25,819 nucleotides of DNA, from contig JAGQGA010000011.1 of the NCBI GenBank assembly GCA_020432595.1, positions 1 through 25,819 of the forward strand, read 5' to 3'. How positions within the stretch are numbered: position 1 is the stretch's first letter; every line of letters starts with the position of its first letter. The DNA comes from Anaerolineales bacterium. Lineage in GTDB: Bacteria > Chloroflexota > Anaerolineae > Promineifilales > Promineifilaceae. The notes beneath the pieces are model-generated. The model did no database searches and had not been told where the DNA came from. It saw nothing but the letters and a program-made list of their open reading frames with translations. Position numbers and translations under genes: made by a program. Shown piece after piece: positions 23,230 to 25,819 of this stretch.

Positions 23230-23375
23230 GAAGGTTATAAGTAGAGAACGGCCGTTTTCCAAACCATCTTAAAAATCAATGGCAAGCTCGGTTCAAGCTT
23301 ATCGAGTGGCGATAGCTTGGTGGCCTAGGGCAAAAGTCAAGTTATTTACATTACAGTCAATGGAGGATTAAATAA

Positions 23376-24085
23376 ATGTTTTGGTACAAAAACCTTTCAC
23401 ACCAAAGTGGTGGTCAAATGTGGCAAGGCCCTAAACAAGTAGGACAAAAGTGGCAAGATTTCAAGCACATTTTTGCTGGATCGGATCAAGTGATTTATGC
23501 CATAAAAAATGATGGCACGCTTCTAATGTACAAACACGTTGGGCAGGAAAATGGAAATTTCTCCTGGGATGGTGCGCCCAAACAAGCAGGAAGTGGCTGG
23601 GAAAGTTTTAAGCATGTTTTCGGCGGAACAGATGGCCTAATTTATGCGATAGAACAAGATGGCACACTCTTCTTATACCACAATAAAAAGCATGCACAGT
23701 TTGATGCAGCATGGGAGGCTCCTAAAAAGGTAGGAAATGGCTGGGAAAGTTTTAAGCATGTTTTCGGCGGAACGGATGGCCTAATTTATGCGATAGAACA
23801 AGATGGCACACTCCTCTTGTATTACAACAAAAAACATGCTCAATTTGATGCAGCATGGGAAGCACCGAAAAAAGTAGGAAACGGCTGGGAGGATTTTAAG
23901 CACGTTTTTGGTGGTGGGTCAGATGGTGTTGTTTATGCAATACGACAGGATGGAACACTTTGTTGGTACAAGAATGTGCAGCATGCTAATTTTGGCGGAA
24001 GGTGGGAAGGCCCCGAGCAAGTAGGAAACGGCTGGGCGGGCTTTAAACATGTTTTCGGTGGGCCAAATGGAATTATCTATGCGGT
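23376..24085 (+). repeat. Internal 144-147 bp coding repeats (propeller blades)
   Basis: Conserved Trp codons recur at 23451, 23598, 23742, 23886 and 24033, i.e. with 144-147 bp period. Blades 2 and 3 are almost identical at the DNA level (about 23592-23670 against 23736-23814), including silent positions, which indicates recent duplication or gene conversion between blades. Confidence 0.85.
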
Positions 24086-24620
24086 TTCGACACGTTGTCT
24101 AAATTTGCATTTCAAAATTTTGACGGAGCCAAATTTCGACCGTTTAGAAATGGTTACGGCAGCAAGGGAAGTTTTCAACCGCTTACTCATCAATATCGAT
24201 ATTCGCTCCACCGAAATTCTTGATCTCCCTAATCTTGAACAGCTTGATGTAGGCCCATGCAACAAGGGTATCTTGACAAACGATATAAAAACCCTTTTTG
24301 GAAACAGACGAAATGTTAATCCAAATGAAGTGGTCGCCTATTTCGTAGATTCGTTGTTACCATCTGCGTCTAACCTTATTGGCTGTGCTGTTCATCCTTT
24401 TAATCAACCAGGTTTTGTTCTCACAAAAGAACAGGACAATCGTTGGACATTAGCTCATGAGCTTGGTCATGTGCTTGGTCTTAGACATCCTGAAGAGAAT
24501 ATTAATAAGGTGCGAGCCGATTTGATGGAGCCAAAGCCAGCTGTGATCAACTCTTCTCCATACTTTGAAGATAAGGAAAAACAGACAATTTTAAGTAGCA
24601 ATCTGATCATCCAATATTAA
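23376..24620 (+). CDS. Tachylectin-2-like five-blade propeller fused to a metzincin metalloprotease
   Basis: 414 aa, with GGAGG nine bases before the ATG. Residues 1-237 contain five repeats of 48-49 residues with the core GW.(S/D)FKHVFGG.DG.IYAI.QDGTL..Y, matching tachylectin-2-type beta-propellers, which bind sugars such as N-acetylglucosamine. Residues about 240-414 end in the metzincin zinc motif HELGHVLGLRH (361-371) with a Met-turn candidate at M384 (ADLMEP). There is no signal peptide, unusual for a lectin or a metzincin. It has a SARP-type promoter and is divergent from BTAD paralogue 2. The DNA is AT-rich and lacks the ACGGCCGT palindrome, consistent with transfer. It may bind glycans and cleave attached proteins; the target is unknown. 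Confidence 0.85.
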   Translation: MFWYKNLSHQSGGQMWQGPKQVGQKWQDFKHIFAGSDQVIYAIKNDGTLLMYKHVGQENGNFSWDGAPKQAGSGWESFKHVFGGTDGLIYAIEQDGTLFLYHNKKHAQFDAAWEAPKKVGNGWESFKHVFGGTDGLIYAIEQDGTLLLYYNKKHAQFDAAWEAPKKVGNGWEDFKHVFGGGSDGVVYAIRQDGTLCWYKNVQHANFGGRWEGPEQVGNGWAGFKHVFGGPNGIIYAVSTRCLNLHFKILTEPNFDRLEMVTAAREVFNRLLINIDIRSTEILDLPNLEQLDVGPCNKGILTNDIKTLFGNRRNVNPNEVVAYFVDSLLPSASNLIGCAVHPFNQPGFVLTKEQDNRWTLAHELGHVLGLRHPEENINKVRADLMEPKPAVINSSPYFEDKEKQTILSSNLIIQY

Positions 24621-24684
24621 CGGTGGCGTTGTTCCTAGCTCCCTGTTTATGTACAAAACGATCCAATTTACGGTGAGATAGCGA

Positions 24685-24717
24685 AGGGGCTGGCCTAGTT
24701 ATGAATTGGCCAGCCCT
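24685..24717. terminator. Terminator after the lectin-metzincin gene
   Basis: GGGCTGGCC (24687-24695) and GGCCAGCCC (24708-24716) form a perfect 9-bp stem with a 12-base loop, followed by TGTATTT. It lies 65 bases past the stop. The remaining gap to 24854 contains TTGACA at 24731 with no matching -10, and nothing else I recognise. Confidence 0.6.
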
Positions 24718-24854
24718 GTATTTCACTGCGTTGACAAAGGGGCAGCTTTGTTGTGGCTGGCCTGTTGCCCTCCAGCAGTCCGTGACGATGGTAACTCTTG
24801 TCGTTATTGTTTTGCTGGCAAGACAACCGGCTTCGCTACCCTAGAGATTTAATC

Positions 24855-25790
24855 ATGCAAACCAATATACCGACCCAAAAATCTATAACCAAACTGCAAA
24901 CACAGATTTTGCAGGAATGTGTGACCATGACAAGCTTTGCATTAGAAACGGGACGTACAGTAGCACCATCAATCATGCAGGCGATTGAAGCAACATTATC
25001 AGATCAGCAAGGGCCTGATAGTAAGATAATTACAAGTCATCAGCTCCTTGTAGCGCATAATCAGCTTGTGCGGCTTATCGCTCCCGCTAAACCAACAACC
25101 TTACCTGAGGCACCTAAATATGTTGAAACGTTTTGGATTTTCCCCAGATTGCGCAAGCCAAGCTTGGTTAATCAACTCATGTGTGTGGCTCTAGGTTTTC
25201 TTCTGGTTTTTATCTTGACTAGCTTGTCACCGGAGGTAAACGAGGAAAATATTCAGCTCGATTTCGCCAATCTCAATGGCATTCCTTTGTTGATTAACGA
25301 GCTATTTGTGTTGTCAGCTGCCGGATTGGGGGCTTCGTTTGCAGCGTTGTTCAAAGTCAACAGCTTTATAACCAAATATACTTTTGATTCTAAACATACG
25401 ACATCTTATTGGATTCAGTTGATGTTGGGCATCATCGCTGGCCTTTTTATTTCGCAACTATTTGATATTGATTTGACGGCTGGTAATGTTGATTTTTTGT
25501 CTAGGCCGGTATTGGCTTTGTTAGGTGGATTCTCGACAACGGTCGTCTACCGCTTGCTCAAACAACTCCTGGCGGCGTTGGAATCTCTGGTCAAAGGGGA
25601 TGCGGAGGATTTGCTCGAAACACACAGGCAGCTACTGCAACATGATGCCCAACAGGTCATCCAGGAAAACCGCCTTAAGATCATTGCCGAATTGGTAACC
25701 TTGAAAGAGAAGTTGGCTCACAGTAATGATGGCGATCAGTTCCATAAGGCGTTGGATGATGTGGTGGCTAAATTTTTGGAAGCAGGCTAA
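24855..25790 (+). CDS. Unrecognised membrane protein with four predicted helices
   Basis: 311 aa from the ATG at 24855. A TTG at 24798 would add 19 residues but gives no better start signal; the Shine-Dalgarno is weak either way (AGAG). Residues 1-100 are soluble and mostly helical. Four hydrophobic segments follow at about 105-126, 143-168, 185-204 and 215-238. The C-terminal ~70 residues are again a charged helix, probably cytosolic. I do not recognise the family. It is AT-rich and palindrome-poor like the lectin-metzincin gene before it, on the same strand but separated by a terminator, so it may belong to the same acquired block. A membrane partner for that protein or an unrelated passenger gene are both possible. 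Confidence 0.65.
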   Translation: MQTNIPTQKSITKLQTQILQECVTMTSFALETGRTVAPSIMQAIEATLSDQQGPDSKIITSHQLLVAHNQLVRLIAPAKPTTLPEAPKYVETFWIFPRLRKPSLVNQLMCVALGFLLVFILTSLSPEVNEENIQLDFANLNGIPLLINELFVLSAAGLGASFAALFKVNSFITKYTFDSKHTTSYWIQLMLGIIAGLFISQLFDIDLTAGNVDFLSRPVLALLGGFSTTVVYRLLKQLLAALESLVKGDAEDLLETHRQLLQHDAQQVIQENRLKIIAELVTLKEKLAHSNDGDQFHKALDDVVAKFLEAG

Positions 25791-25819
25791 GAAAACGGCC
25801 GTTTACACAAGCATATGAG

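Larger units (their letters stand above)
1165..25802. repeat. Highly iterated palindrome ACGGCCGT (usually AACGGCCGTT)
   Basis: By eye I counted about 44 copies of ACGGCCGT across the window, first at 1165-1172 and last at 25795-25802; about 0.4 would be expected by chance. Copies occur in all coding frames (reading as TAV, NGR or RPF) and between genes. They are missing from about 2275-5260, 14525-16330 and 23260-25790, and from the TPR-coding parts of both BTAD genes. Behaviour resembles cyanobacterial HIP1. Confidence 0.9.

Noticed and set aside
23279..23371. 30-codon ORF (MASSVQAYRVAIAWW...) between box 3 and the lectin-metzincin gene
   Set aside because: No ribosome-binding site, no recognisable composition, and its end overlaps the Shine-Dalgarno region of the real gene; probably leader sequence.
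23376..24085. 144-147 bp direct repeats considered as a CRISPR or tandem-repeat locus
   Set aside because: They are in-frame protein repeats of a beta-propeller; there are no spacers or palindromic short repeats.
24731..24736. TTGACA upstream of the membrane protein gene as a promoter
   Set aside because: No acceptable -10 hexamer at 16-18 bases downstream; the site cannot be supported alone.
24745..24775. GGGGCAGC...GTTGTGGCTGGCC...GTTGCCC as another terminator
   Set aside because: Only a partial, mismatched stem; it resembles the neighbouring terminators in word use but not in pairing.

Overview
The window looks like chromosomal DNA of a Chloroflexota bacterium, possibly an Anaerolineae/Promineifilum-like filamentous lineage. 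This is inferred from three things: Tad-type CpaE/CpaF genes, two very large BTAD/NB-ARC/TPR regulators of the kind common in that phylum, and saturation with the palindrome AACGGCCGTT. I counted about 44 copies of its ACGGCCGT core by eye in 25.8 kb, where about 0.4 would be expected by chance. Taxonomy was not tested by any search.

Left part (1-13.3 kb) is mostly housekeeping. On the minus strand lie cpaE followed by the start of cpaF (Tad pilus/secretion). A Nudix hydrolase (plus strand) converges on a membrane zinc-ribbon protein. A probable catabolic operon runs leftward: IclR regulator, phytanoyl-CoA-dioxygenase-like oxygenase, 3-hydroxyisobutyrate-dehydrogenase-like enzyme. Next on the minus strand come a large GH3-family exported protein, yraN (ATGA overlap) and miaA. 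Two S41 (Ctp-type) processing proteases follow on the plus strand, each with a recognisable sigma-70-like promoter. The gaps between these genes hold long palindromes built from short tandem words, and one 165-bp MITE-like element.

Middle (13.3-14.0 kb): the remnant of a two-gene cassette. An antitoxin-like gene is fused by an internal deletion, out of frame, to the last third of an HNH endonuclease gene.

Right part (14.0-25.8 kb) is an accessory block and the most interesting region. Two paralogous BTAD/NB-ARC/TPR regulators (16905-19784 and 20214-23156, both minus) are each divergent from a plus-strand gene: a 41-codon hydrophobic peptide gene, and a five-blade tachylectin-2-like propeller fused to a metzincin protease. 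Both divergent promoters, and a third in front of a 194-aa GNAT-like gene with a downstream 11-codon Met-Pro mini-ORF, share one architecture: 7-bp direct repeats (consensus GCTGACG) at 11-bp pitch, then 9 bp, then a -10 hexamer. That is the layout known for SARP/BTAD activators. The block also holds a coiled-coil HExxH metalloprotease and a four-helix membrane protein. My reading is that this is a SARP-type regulon controlling small peptides, a possible acyltransferase and a lectin-protease. The shared promoter layout is seen in the sequence; the functional link is inference.

No rRNA, tRNA or CRISPR array was seen, and no gene-free stretch exceeds 300 bases.
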